Source: Neobacillus sp. Marseille-Q6967
Lineage (GTDB): Bacteria; Bacillota; Bacilli; Bacillales; Cytobacillaceae
Length of the DNA stretch: 64,000 nt
Direction: 5' to 3'
Assembly (NCBI RefSeq): GCF_946151075.1
Contig: NZ_OX267715.1
Location: forward strand, 1,031,881-1,095,880
How positions within the stretch are numbered: the first letter of the stretch is position 1; each line of letters opens with the position of its first letter. The notes under the pieces were generated by a model that did no database searches, had not been told where the DNA came from, and saw only the letters and a list, made by a program, of their open reading frames with translations. Below are positions 8,680 through 16,096 of this stretch, one piece after another. The position numbers and the translations under genes are program-made.

Positions 8680-8831
8680 ATGATGTTTGTGTTGCCCATA
8701 AATCACTATTCAAGGATATGACGTAACCAATAGGAATGGCGGTATAACGGCATGGGAAGGCCAAATCGAATGAAATGTTACAACTACGGTATACTACTAT
8801 AAAGTCTAAATATAGAAAGGAGTATGCAGTA

Positions 8832-9092
8832 ATGGAGTTTAATGACCAGGTGAAAAATAGGATTAAGCGAATAGAAGGGCAATTACGAGGTATATTGAGG
8901 ATGATGGAAGAAAATAAGGATTGCAAAGAAGTTATTACTCAATTGTCCGCTGTTCGTTCAGCAGTAGACCGGACCATTGGCGTCATTGTTAGCTCCAATC
9001 TAGTCGAATGTGTACTTGATGCTGAACGCAATGGTGAAAGGACGGACGAAGTAATAAAAGAGGCTGTAAATCTACTTGTTAAAAGTAGATAA
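8832..9092 (+). CDS. cstR: CstR persulfide-sensing repressor (CsoR/FrmR family)
   Basis: An 86-residue all-helical DNA-binding protein. The CsoR-family core RIKRIEGQLRGILRMMEENKDCKEVITQLSAVRSAVDR is evident. Cys31 and Cys60 occupy exactly the two positions that form the persulfide-dependent di-/trisulfide bridge in S. aureus CstR, and the His ligand needed for copper in true CsoR is absent. The chosen ATG at 8832 gives the same length as CstR and follows GAAAGGAG. All downstream genes handle reactive sulfur, and five matching palindromes lie in front of them, so the role is well supported. Confidence 0.93.
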   Translation: MEFNDQVKNRIKRIEGQLRGILRMMEENKDCKEVITQLSAVRSAVDRTIGVIVSSNLVECVLDAERNGERTDEVIKEAVNLLVKSR

Positions 9093-9105
9093 CGAAATTA
9101 ATGGA

Positions 9106-9148
9106 TTGACACATTATTTTTTATCCTTTAATATACCCATAGGGGTAA
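9106..9148 (+). promoter_or_regulatory. SigA promoter with overlapping CstR operator 2
   Basis: Consensus TTGACA (9106-9111), 17-base spacer, TAATAT (9129-9134). The operator ATACCC-ATAG-GGGTAA (9133-9148) starts within the -10 box, an arrangement expected to block polymerase. Confidence 0.82.
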
Positions 9149-9189
9149 TGGTAATAACAAAAAAACAAATGAACAAAGGAGAAATGAAA

Positions 9190-9426
9190 ATGAATGCAGA
9201 TAAATTACTAGATGCTAAAGGTTTAGCTTGTCCAATGCCGATTGTCAGAACTAAAAAAGCTATGAATGAGTTAGAATCGGGTCAAGTTCTTGAAATTCAC
9301 GCAACGGATAAAGGTGCCAAAAATGACTTATCAGCTTGGGCTAAATCAGGCGGACACGAACTTATTAAACATGAAGTAGATAATGATATATTAAAATTCT
9401 GGATTAAAAAAGGGAAATTTTTTTAG
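9190..9426 (+). CDS. tusA: TusA-type sulfur carrier protein
   Basis: A 78-residue single-domain sulfurtransferase carrier. The signature LDAKGLACPMPIVRTKKAM places the persulfide-accepting Cys at residue 14. The ATG at 9190 is preferred over that at 9184 because AAGGAG (9176-9181) is 8 bases from the former and only 2 from the latter. In the CstR regulon it would pass sulfane sulfur between rhodaneses, the DsrE-like protein and the dioxygenase. A second TusA copy is fused to a rhodanese two genes downstream and is very similar in sequence, suggesting duplication. Confidence 0.92.
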   Translation: MNADKLLDAKGLACPMPIVRTKKAMNELESGQVLEIHATDKGAKNDLSAWAKSGGHELIKHEVDNDILKFWIKKGKFF

Positions 9427-9434
9427 ATAATATA

Positions 9435-9450
9435 ATACCCGTACGGGTAA
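9435..9450. promoter_or_regulatory. CstR-type operator 3
   Basis: ATACCC-GTAC-GGGTAA; the inner 14 bases TACCCGTACGGGTA (9436-9449) are a perfect palindrome. It lies 30 bases before the DsrE-like gene. Confidence 0.8.
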
Positions 9451-9479
9451 TAGTAGCAAAATAGAGGAGGAACTATTAA

Positions 9480-9959
9480 ATGACTGAAAAGAAAAAAACA
9501 ACGATTGTTTTATTTAGTGGTGATTATGATAAAGCAATGGCAGCATACATTATTGCCAACGGTGCAGCAGCATATGATCATGAAGTAACTATTTTCCACA
9601 CATTCTGGGGATTAAACGCATTACGTAAAGATGAAAATGTAATGGTTAAAAAAGGCTTTATGGAAAAAATGTTCGCAAAAATGATGCCAAGAGGCGCAAA
9701 TAAAATGGGTCTTTCTAAAATGCATTTCGCTGGTTTTGGTCCAAAAATGATTAAAGATGTGATGAAGAAACACAATGCAATACCACTGCCGCAACTAATT
9801 GAAATGGCACAAGAACAAGATGTTAAATTAGTTGCTTGTACCATGACAATGGATTTATTAGGACTAAAACAAGAAGAATTACTCGATAACATCGAATATG
9901 CAGGTGTTGCAGCTTACCTGGCAGATGCGGAAGATGGAAATGTGAACTTATTTATTTAA
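9480..9959 (+). CDS. DsrE/DsrF/DrsH-like sulfur relay protein
   Basis: A 159-residue DsrE-superfamily protein of the DsrE2-like type. It has the fold's start TTIVLFSGDYDKAMAAYIIANGAA, the middle FHTFWGLNALRK, and a single conserved Cys120 in VKLVACTMTMDLLG that would carry a persulfide. In other bacteria DsrE2 partners TusA and rhodanese in cytosolic sulfur trafficking, and both lie beside it here. ATAGAGGAGG precedes the ATG. A CstR operator is immediately upstream, so it probably has its own promoter as well as read-through from tusA. Confidence 0.9.
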   Translation: MTEKKKTTIVLFSGDYDKAMAAYIIANGAAAYDHEVTIFHTFWGLNALRKDENVMVKKGFMEKMFAKMMPRGANKMGLSKMHFAGFGPKMIKDVMKKHNAIPLPQLIEMAQEQDVKLVACTMTMDLLGLKQEELLDNIEYAGVAAYLADAEDGNVNLFI

Positions 9960-9999
9960 TAGTTAGATAGAGTATCAGAATATTTTTTTAAACAAAGTA

Positions 10000-10015
10000 A
10001 TACCCTAGTGGGTAA
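10000..10015. promoter_or_regulatory. CstR-type operator 4
   Basis: ATACCC-TAGT-GGGTAA, immediately before the ribosome binding site of the TusA-rhodanese gene. Confidence 0.78.
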
Positions 10016-10031
10016 TAAAATGGAGGTAACT

Positions 10032-10604
10032 ATGACATCTTTAAAAACTGACGTAGTGTTAGATGCAAAAGGTTTAGCTTGTCCAATGCCAATTGTAAAA
10101 ACAAAAAAGGCCATGAATGGTTTAGAGGCAGGACAGGTTTTAGAGGTTTTAGCAACTGATAAAGGCTCAAAAGCAGACATTAAAGCTTGGGTTCAGAGTT
10201 CCGGGCACCAATATTTAGGTACCATAGAAGAAGGCGATGTATTAAAGCATTACCTAAGAAAGGCTTCTGGTGAAGAAAAAGCTGAAAGAAAGCATCCCAA
10301 TGTAGCTTCGAATGATGAACTAGAAAAAAAGTTAGCTTCTAATGAAAATATTGTAGTAGTAGATGTGAGAGAAGCAGTAGAATATGTCTTTAATCACATT
10401 CCTAATGCCATATCCATTCCTTTAGGTGAACTGGACAATAGATTAAATGAATTTAACAAGAATGATCAAATTTATGTGGTCTGCCGTACTGGGAACCGCA
10501 GTGATTATGCAGCACAAAAGTTTGCGGAAAATGGTTTTACAAATGTAATTAATGTGGTACCAGGTATGAGCGAATGGACTGGCAAAACAAACAGCTTAAA
10601 TTAA
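10032..10604 (+). CDS. TusA-rhodanese fusion sulfurtransferase
   Basis: A 190-residue two-domain protein. TusA domain at about 7-76 with Cys17 in LDAKGLACPMP; rhodanese domain at about 92-186 with the active-site loop CRTGNRS starting at Cys151. The N-terminal half closely resembles the separate TusA at 9190. Sulfur could pass from the rhodanese Cys to the TusA Cys within one chain. S. aureus CstA also combines rhodanese and TusA domains, so this is probably its functional counterpart, though the domain order should be compared. GGAGG at 10022-10026 selects the ATG at 10032 over an in-frame ATG at 10020. Confidence 0.92.
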   Translation: MTSLKTDVVLDAKGLACPMPIVKTKKAMNGLEAGQVLEVLATDKGSKADIKAWVQSSGHQYLGTIEEGDVLKHYLRKASGEEKAERKHPNVASNDELEKKLASNENIVVVDVREAVEYVFNHIPNAISIPLGELDNRLNEFNKNDQIYVVCRTGNRSDYAAQKFAENGFTNVINVVPGMSEWTGKTNSLN

Positions 10605-10606
10605 TA

Positions 10607-10623
10607 GGGCAGCACTCCTGCCC
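10607..10623 (+). other. Intercistronic hairpin in sulfur operon
   Basis: GGGCAG (10607-10612) - CACTC - CTGCCC (10618-10623), without a clear T run. It could stabilise the 3' end of the upstream transcript or partly terminate before the next gene. Confidence 0.45.
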
Positions 10624-10658
10624 CTCAATAATACTTTTAAATTTTTTAAAACTTAAAT

Positions 10659-10674
10659 ATACCATAGGGGGTAA
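10659..10674. promoter_or_regulatory. CstR-type operator 5, overlapping the ribosome binding site
   Basis: ATACCA-TAGG-GGGTAA ends six bases before the ATG at 10681. The G-run at 10667-10671 is also the only Shine-Dalgarno-like sequence for that gene. Confidence 0.7.
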
Positions 10675-10680
10675 TTGTTT

Positions 10681-11808
10681 ATGACAGTAAAAGCAATGAC
10701 TTCAAAAGAAGTAACAAAGAAGGTATTTAATAAAGAATCTTTATTTATTTTAGACGTTCGTAATGAAAGCGACTTTCAAGTTTGGAAAATTGAAGGAGAA
10801 AATTTCGAGTACTTAAATATCCCTTATTTTGAATTACTTGATGGTGTTGAAGAAATATTACCGAAGATTCCAACTGATAAAGAAGTATTAGTTGTTTGTG
10901 CAAAAGAAGGATCTTCTATCATGGTAGCAGACATGCTTTCTGAAGAAGGATTAACGGTTTCTTATCTTCAAGGCGGAATGAAAGCATGGAGTGAACATTT
11001 AGAACCTGTTAAGGTTGGCGATTTAAAAGGTGGCGGCGAAATCTATCAGTTCGTAAGAATCGGTAAAGGCTGTTTATCCTATATGGTTGTTTCAAAAGGT
11101 GAAGCAGCTATTATTGATGCAACTCGTATGACAGATAGTTATCTTGATTTTGCTGAAAGTATCGGTGCAAAAATTGCTCATGTTTTTGATACACACTTAC
11201 ATGCTGACCATATCTCAGGTGGACGTGTGATTGCAGAGAAAACAAATGCAACATACTGGTTACCACCAAAGGATGCAACCGAGGTAACATTCGAATACTC
11301 AGCATTAGAGGGCGGCAATGATGTGACAATTGGACAAACAACGATTAACATTCATGCATTATATTCTCCAGGTCACACAATTGGATCAACGTCTTTTGTA
11401 GTGGATGAAAAATTCCTACTTTCAGGTGATATTTTATTTATTGATTCCATTGGACGTCCTGATTTAGCAGGTATGGCAGAAAATTGGGTTGCTGACTTAA
11501 GAGAAAGTCTTTACAAAAGATATAGAGAGTTATCAGAAGAGTTAATGGTACTTCCAGCCCACTTTATGATTATCGAAGAATTGAATGAAGATGGAAGTGT
11601 ATCAGAAAAATTAGGTACACTATTTGCTAAAAATCATGGGTTAAACATTGAAGATGAAAATGAGTTTAGAAAATTGGTTACAGAGAACTTACCACCACAG
11701 CCAAATGCGTATCAAGAAATTCGTGAAACCAATATGGGGAAAATCCAGCCCAATTTAGAAAAACAACGTGAAATGGAAATTGGACCTAATCGTTGTGCAG
11801 TCAGATAG
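10681..11808 (+). CDS. Rhodanese-persulfide dioxygenase fusion (ETHE1-like metallo-beta-lactamase fold)
   Basis: A 375-residue protein with an N-terminal rhodanese domain (about 5-108, active-site Cys73 in CAKEGSS) and a C-terminal metallo-beta-lactamase domain (about 118-375). The metal motif THLHADH is at 171-177; further ligands are likely in SPGHTIGST and FLLSGDILF. This is the persulfide dioxygenase type, a non-haem iron enzyme turning glutathione- or bacillithiol-type persulfides into sulfite. S. aureus CstB has the opposite order (dioxygenase first), so this fusion is arranged differently. The C-terminus GPNRCAVR adds a conserved-looking Cys. The ATG at 10681 is preferred over the TTG at 10675. 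Confidence 0.92.
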   Translation: MTVKAMTSKEVTKKVFNKESLFILDVRNESDFQVWKIEGENFEYLNIPYFELLDGVEEILPKIPTDKEVLVVCAKEGSSIMVADMLSEEGLTVSYLQGGMKAWSEHLEPVKVGDLKGGGEIYQFVRIGKGCLSYMVVSKGEAAIIDATRMTDSYLDFAESIGAKIAHVFDTHLHADHISGGRVIAEKTNATYWLPPKDATEVTFEYSALEGGNDVTIGQTTINIHALYSPGHTIGSTSFVVDEKFLLSGDILFIDSIGRPDLAGMAENWVADLRESLYKRYRELSEELMVLPAHFMIIEELNEDGSVSEKLGTLFAKNHGLNIEDENEFRKLVTENLPPQPNAYQEIRETNMGKIQPNLEKQREMEIGPNRCAVR

Positions 11809-11820
11809 GAAACTAAACAA

Positions 11821-11842
11821 GGGGCCGTTAATGGCCCCTTTT
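11821..11842 (+). terminator. Terminator or attenuator before tauE gene
   Basis: GGGGCC (11821-11826) - GTTAAT - GGCCCC (11833-11838) followed by TTTT. It is only 18 bases from the next start codon, so read-through may set the ratio of exporter to enzymes. Confidence 0.75.
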
Positions 11843-11859
11843 CTAAAGGGGAGATAACT

Positions 11860-12636
11860 ATGGATTTTTCGTTTATTGTAATAATCTTTTTAATTGGTTT
11901 TATTGGCTCCTATATTTCAGGAATGCTGGGGATTGGCGGTTCGATTATTAAATATCCAATGCTTTTATATATCCCGCCATTATTCGGATTGGCAGCTTTT
12001 AGTGCACACGAGGTTTCCGGAATTAGTGCAGTACAAGTGTTCTTCGCAACGATAGGCGGGGTTTGGGCATACCGAAAAGGCGGATATTTGAATAAAACAC
12101 TGATCCTTTATATGGGTGCTAGTATCCTAGTTGGTAGTTTTATCGGTGGATTTGGATCAAAATTGATGTCAGAGGGCGGCATTAATTTAATTTATGGAAT
12201 TTTAGCGTTAATTGCTGCTGTCATGATGTTTATCCCGAAAAAAAATATAGATGATATTCGTCTTGATCAAGTCAAATTTAATAAATGGCTTGCTGTATTT
12301 CTAGCATTAATTGTTGGTATTGGATCCGGTATCGTCGGAGCAGCAGGAGCGTTCTTGCTTGTGCCAATCATGTTAGTTGTACTTAGGATTCCAACAAGAA
12401 TGACAATCGCTTCCTCATTAGCAATCACTTTTATCTCATCTATTGGTTCAACTGTGGGGAAAATATCAACAGGACAAGTAGATTATCTTCCAGCAGCCAT
12501 TATGGTTGTGGCTAGTTTAATTGCATCACCACTAGGGGCAAACGCAGGGAAGAAGATTAATACGAAGATCCTTCAGGTTATTTTAGCAGTCTTAATCTTG
12601 GTTACTGCTGTTAAGATTTGGATAGATATTTTATAA
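11860..12636 (+). CDS. TauE/SafE family sulfite (sulfo-anion) exporter
   Basis: A 258-residue integral membrane protein with about eight helices in two repeats, each opening with a Gly-rich segment ([17 protein letters not shown] near residue 20; [21 protein letters not shown] near residue 147), as in the TauE/SafE family. Next to a persulfide dioxygenase its logical cargo is the sulfite that enzyme makes, matching TauE in the S. aureus cst operon. AAAGGGGAG lies upstream of the ATG. It has no CstR palindrome of its own and must depend on upstream promoters. Confidence 0.9.
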   Translation: MDFSFIVIIFLIGFIGSYISGMLGIGGSIIKYPMLLYIPPLFGLAAFSAHEVSGISAVQVFFATIGGVWAYRKGGYLNKTLILYMGASILVGSFIGGFGSKLMSEGGINLIYGILALIAAVMMFIPKKNIDDIRLDQVKFNKWLAVFLALIVGIGSGIVGAAGAFLLVPIMLVVLRIPTRMTIASSLAITFISSIGSTVGKISTGQVDYLPAAIMVVASLIASPLGANAGKKINTKILQVILAVLILVTAVKIWIDIL

Positions 12637-12726
12637 TAGGCTATGTTAAAGACCTGTAATGAGTATTCTATTGAGTTTTATTAGTGTAAGGAAAAGGAAT
12701 CGTTGAGAACGGAGTTAGATTAAGAG

Positions 12727-13431
12727 ATGAATCATAATAAAAAAAACGCTCTTATATTAGGAGCAACAGGTTTAATAGGAAAAGAACTAGTTAAAATACT
12801 GATAAAGCAAAAAAATTATGAAAAGATCCATTTGCTGGTTCGGAGGCCTGTAGATATTTCAAATGAAAACTGTGACGTACATGTGGTTGATTTTGATAAC
12901 CTTCATGCCTTTCAGGAACTATTTAAGGTCAGTGACGTCTTTTGTACCTTGGGGACAACCATTAAAAAAGCAAAAACACAAGAAGTGTTTCGAAAAGTGG
13001 ATTATGAATATCCAATAGAAGCGGCAAAATTGGCGAAAGAAAAGGGTGTCGAGAAGTTTCTTATTGTTACTGCCATGGGGGCAGACACCAAATCACGCAT
13101 TTTTTATAACCGCGTGAAGGGAGAGGTGGAAGCATCTCTAATAGAGTTAGATTTACCCTCACTTCATATCTTTCGCCCGTCACTATTATTAGGGGAACGA
13201 GAAGAGTTCCGGCTTGGAGAAAAAATCGCTGAAAAGGCCAGCAAATTGTTAAATATCTTAATGATAGGTCCACTTCGTCCATATCGGGCTATTCAAGGTA
13301 AGACAGTGGCAGCAGCAATGGCTGCTGTTTCAAACTCGAGAAAATCAGGCATCAATGTTTATCGATCACATGAAATTGAAAAGATGTTGGATACTCTGTG
13401 TGGAAGAGTTAGCAAAAAGATCACTCGTTGA
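12727..13431 (+). CDS. NAD(P)H-binding atypical SDR oxidoreductase (HTATIP2/CC3-like)
   Basis: A 234-residue Rossmann-fold protein. The nucleotide-binding GATGLIGKELV motif is at residues 14-24, and NRVKGEVEASL follows about residue 125, where the extended-SDR YxxxK motif is partly replaced. The length and sequence fit the HTATIP2/YwnB-like NAD(P)-binding family, whose substrates are mostly unknown. The ribosome binding site is weak (GGAG 12 bases upstream). Its last codons form the left arm of its terminator. It may belong with the neighbouring quinone/electrophile-response hydrolase, but it has its own 3' end. Confidence 0.82.
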   Translation: MNHNKKNALILGATGLIGKELVKILIKQKNYEKIHLLVRRPVDISNENCDVHVVDFDNLHAFQELFKVSDVFCTLGTTIKKAKTQEVFRKVDYEYPIEAAKLAKEKGVEKFLIVTAMGADTKSRIFYNRVKGEVEASLIELDLPSLHIFRPSLLLGEREEFRLGEKIAEKASKLLNILMIGPLRPYRAIQGKTVAAAMAAVSNSRKSGINVYRSHEIEKMLDTLCGRVSKKITR

Positions 13432-13445
13432 TGTGGTCTTTTTTC
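13416..13445 (+). terminator. Terminator overlapping the gene end
   Basis: AAAGATCAC (13416-13424) / GTGGTCTTT (13433-13441), one G-T pair, followed by T run. The stop codon TGA (13429-13431) lies in the loop. Confidence 0.78.
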
Positions 13446-13456
13446 ACACCAATAAG

Positions 13457-13485
13457 TTGACATTAAAGGTAATATGTAATACTAT
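13457..13485 (+). promoter_or_regulatory. SigA promoter of mhqD-like gene
   Basis: TTGACA (13457-13462), 17-base spacer, TACTAT (13480-13485), directly followed by the MhqR-type box. Confidence 0.75.
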
Positions 13486-13503
13486 TATCTCGATTTCGAG
13501 ATA
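13486..13503. promoter_or_regulatory. MhqR-type operator
   Basis: Perfect palindrome TATCTCGA-TT-TCGAGATA immediately after the -10 box. It matches, from memory, the ATCTCGAATTCGAGAT-type operator of the B. subtilis MarR-family repressor MhqR, which controls mhqED and related quinone-resistance genes. Confidence 0.8.
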
Positions 13504-13577
13504 CTTTTAACGAATGATTAGTAAGAAGAAAAATTGTTACACTAAACGTAAAGCATGGTTAAAAAGGAGGTAATATA

Positions 13578-14183
13578 ATGAAACATATTTTTCAACAAGG
13601 ACCTAATAAGGATAAACCAACATTATTGTTATTGCATGGAACAGGCGGTACAGAGGAGGATTTAATTCCTTTAGCAGGAAAAATTGATGAGGAAGCATCC
13701 TATTTAAGTGTAAGAGGAAATGTTCTCGAAAATGGAATGCCTCGTTTTTTCCGCAGACTAGCCGAGGGGGTTTTTGATGAGGAGGATTTAGTCTTTCGTA
13801 CAAAAGAATTATCCAACTTTTTAGATGAAGCAGCGGAAAAATATCAATTTGACCGAAAAAATATCGTAGCGATTGGCTATTCTAATGGCGCCAATATTGC
13901 GGCAAGTTTACTGTTTCATTATCAACATGCTCTAAAAGGCGCTATTCTCCATCACCCAATGGTACCTAGAAGAGGAATTGACTTACCAGTGTTAGCTGGA
14001 AAATCGATTTTTATTGGTGCAGGAACGAATGATCCAATTTGTCCGGCAGCGGAATCAGAAGAATTAGCATCCCTGTTGAAGAACGCAAAGGCAGAAGTTC
14101 ATTTACATTGGGAGAATTTCGGTCATCAATTAACATTTCAAGAGGTTGAAGCAGCTGCCAAATGGTATCAGCAAAAATTTTAA
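13578..14183 (+). CDS. mhqD: MhqD-like alpha/beta hydrolase, quinone/electrophile response
   Basis: A 201-residue carboxylesterase/phospholipase-type alpha/beta hydrolase. The oxyanion motif HGTGGTEEDL is at 20-29, the nucleophile Ser102 in GYSNGAN, Asp152 in AGTNDPICP, and His183 in FGHQLT. Blocks such as VLENGMPRFFRRLAEGVFDEEDL and LKGAILHHPMVPRRGI are characteristic of B. subtilis MhqD, and the perfect MhqR-type box in its promoter agrees. MhqD contributes to resistance to 2-methylhydroquinone and similar compounds; its reaction is not established. AAAAAGGAGGTAATATA precedes the ATG. Confidence 0.9.
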   Translation: MKHIFQQGPNKDKPTLLLLHGTGGTEEDLIPLAGKIDEEASYLSVRGNVLENGMPRFFRRLAEGVFDEEDLVFRTKELSNFLDEAAEKYQFDRKNIVAIGYSNGANIAASLLFHYQHALKGAILHHPMVPRRGIDLPVLAGKSIFIGAGTNDPICPAAESEELASLLKNAKAEVHLHWENFGHQLTFQEVEAAAKWYQQKF

Positions 14184-14196
14184 CAATCTACATGAA

Positions 14197-14227
14197 AGTG
14201 TACTCTTTTTGAGTGCGCTTTTTTTGT
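14197..14227 (+). terminator. Terminator after mhqD-like gene
   Basis: AGTGTACTC (14197-14205) - TTTTT - GAGTGCGCT (14211-14219) then TTTTTTTG. Confidence 0.85.
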
Positions 14228-14671
14228 AGAGAAAAAAATTCGCCAATTTATTTACATTTGTCGAGAATTAATTTGTCAGATTCCCTTCCAATAGAGTTTA
14301 CTTTCTTATATATTAATACTATTTTTTTATTAATAATATTGGTTTTTGAGTTGTTACGGAACGTTTTCATTTTCCTATCATTAAAATTTGGCTTCGATGT
14401 AATTTTACAAATTTTTTTATTCACATATGTTAAATTGGAGAAAGATTCAGAATGGTACAAGATTAACTCCTCCATATCAATTACAATTCCTCACTCCACG
14501 TTAAGCAGCCCAATGTACCGTAAAGTAGATGACTATTCTGCAGCAGTTTACATACTGAGTATAACAAGGCTTTCAGCATTTTACAGGTTGTATAATGAAT
14601 AGCTTTTTTCATGCTTGTAAAATTAAAAATAGATGCAGAAGTTTCAGTAATATCAAAGGGAGGGTTTCTTA
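14228..14671. other. AT-rich intergenic region upstream of the pyrimidine cluster
   Basis: About 440 bases with no convincing gene. An open frame of 129 codons (14213-14602) starts inside the preceding terminator, lacks a ribosome binding site and has low-complexity composition. A TATAAT at 14591-14596, without a good -35, is the best -10 candidate for preT. Confidence 0.5.
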
Positions 14672-16033
14672 TTGGAAAAATCTCAGCGAATATCTTATAC
14701 CAATCTTGAAAAAAACTTTCAAGAGGTAGAGCGGGCTCTAACGAAGCAGGAAGCCATTGAAGAGTCTAATCGCTGCCTTTACTGCTATGATGCTCCTTGT
14801 ATCAAAGCCTGTCCGACAGGAATTGATATTCCAACCTTCATTAAAAAAATTGCTTCTGGCAATTTGCTTGGATCCGCAAAAACGATTATGTCATCAAACC
14901 CCGTTGGTGCCAGTTGTGCACGGGTATGTCCAACAGAGGAACTTTGTGAGGGAGCCTGTGTCCTTAATCATTCAACAAAACCTATTATGATAGGAAACTT
15001 GCAAAGATATGCGACTGATTGGGCGATTGCGAATGATCAAACACTCTTCGAACCTGGCGCTTCGAATGGAAAGAAGGTTGCTGTAGTAGGCGGCGGGCCG
15101 GCAGGATTATCTGCGGCCAGAGAATTGGCCAGGTTGGGTTACGAGGTTACGATTTTTGAAGCGTCTGAAAAAGCGGGAGGATTAAATACGTATGGGATTG
15201 TATCATTCCGATTACCGCAGTCTATTTCCTTTTGGGAAGTGGAGCAGGTTAAAAAACTGAATGTCACGATTAAAACCAATACAAGGGTCGGTAAGGATAT
15301 ATCAGCGGCTGAATTATTGGAAAATTTCGATAGTATAGTGCTTGCTGCAGGAATGTCTTCTGTTCCTCAATTAGGTATAGAAGGTGAAGAACTGTCTGGC
15401 GTGTACGATGCAATTGAGTTCGTAAAAAGTACAAAAAGCGGTAGGTTAACGGAAGATTTTATTGGAAAACGTGTAGTTGTTGTTGGGGCGGGGAATACGG
15501 CTATTGATGGTGCCACTTGTTCGATCCGGTTAGGAGCCGAAAATGTTAAAATCCTTTATCGAAGAACAGAAGAAGAAATGACAGCCTATGACTTTGAATA
15601 TGAATTTGCCAAACAAGATGGTGTTGAATTCCGGTGGTTAACGGCACCTAAGCGGATTATCGGTGATGAAAATGGAAGGGTCACTGGTATTGAATGCTCT
15701 AAAATGCAGCTGGGAGAACCAGATGTGGATGGACGCCGGAAACCAAAAGTAGTAGAAGGCTCGGAATTTATTTTACCAGTCGATGCCATAATTAAGGCGA
15801 TCGGACAAAATAGGCATCTCGAATTAATTGAGGAATTAGGTCTCCATCATAATGGCGGAGTTGTCACAGTAAATCCTGAAAACTATCAAACTTCAAATCC
15901 TAAAATATTTGCCTGTGGGGATATTGTGTTTGGGAAAGGAAAAGGCGACGCAATGGTCGTTACTGCTGCTCAACAAGGCAAAGAGGCAGCATATAGCATT
16001 CATAGGCAATTAACCCTAGCGGGAACTGCATAA
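14672..16033 (+). CDS. preT: NAD-dependent dihydropyrimidine dehydrogenase, PreT subunit
   Basis: A 453-residue flavoprotein supplying electrons to PreA for reduction of uracil and thymine. The N-terminal GltD-like region carries the iron-sulfur Cys set CLYCYDAPCIKACPTG and CARVCPTEELCEGAC (about residues 36-115). Then come an FAD site (VAVVGGGPAGLSAARELARLG, near 133) and a second dinucleotide site (VVVVGAGNTAIDGA, near 270). The start is TTG at 14672 with AAAGGGAGG 8 bases upstream. It is the first gene of the reductive pyrimidine degradation cluster, 63 bases before preA. Confidence 0.92.
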   Translation: MEKSQRISYTNLEKNFQEVERALTKQEAIEESNRCLYCYDAPCIKACPTGIDIPTFIKKIASGNLLGSAKTIMSSNPVGASCARVCPTEELCEGACVLNHSTKPIMIGNLQRYATDWAIANDQTLFEPGASNGKKVAVVGGGPAGLSAARELARLGYEVTIFEASEKAGGLNTYGIVSFRLPQSISFWEVEQVKKLNVTIKTNTRVGKDISAAELLENFDSIVLAAGMSSVPQLGIEGEELSGVYDAIEFVKSTKSGRLTEDFIGKRVVVVGAGNTAIDGATCSIRLGAENVKILYRRTEEEMTAYDFEYEFAKQDGVEFRWLTAPKRIIGDENGRVTGIECSKMQLGEPDVDGRRKPKVVEGSEFILPVDAIIKAIGQNRHLELIEELGLHHNGGVVTVNPENYQTSNPKIFACGDIVFGKGKGDAMVVTAAQQGKEAAYSIHRQLTLAGTA

Positions 16034-16055
16034 CAGGCTAAATGAGGATATAAAT

Positions 16056-16070
16056 ATGTAAGCGCTTACT
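16056..16070. promoter_or_regulatory. Candidate cre (CcpA) site between preT and preA
   Basis: ATGTAAGCGCTTACT contains TGTAAGCGCTTAC, one base from the perfect palindromic catabolite-response element TGTAAGCGCTTACA. Inside the operon it could act as a CcpA roadblock under glucose. Confidence 0.6.
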
Positions 16071-16096
16071 ACTAATCTGACAAGGGGTGAAACCTG

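Noticed and set aside
8832..9092. Copper-sensing CsoR
   Set aside because: The two Cys match CstR spacing, the copper-ligand His is missing, and every neighbour is a sulfur-handling gene, with no copper ATPase or chaperone.
14213..14602. 129-codon gene after mhqD-like gene
   Set aside because: It starts inside a terminator hairpin, has no ribosome binding site and an AT-driven composition of Phe, Leu, Ile and Ser.
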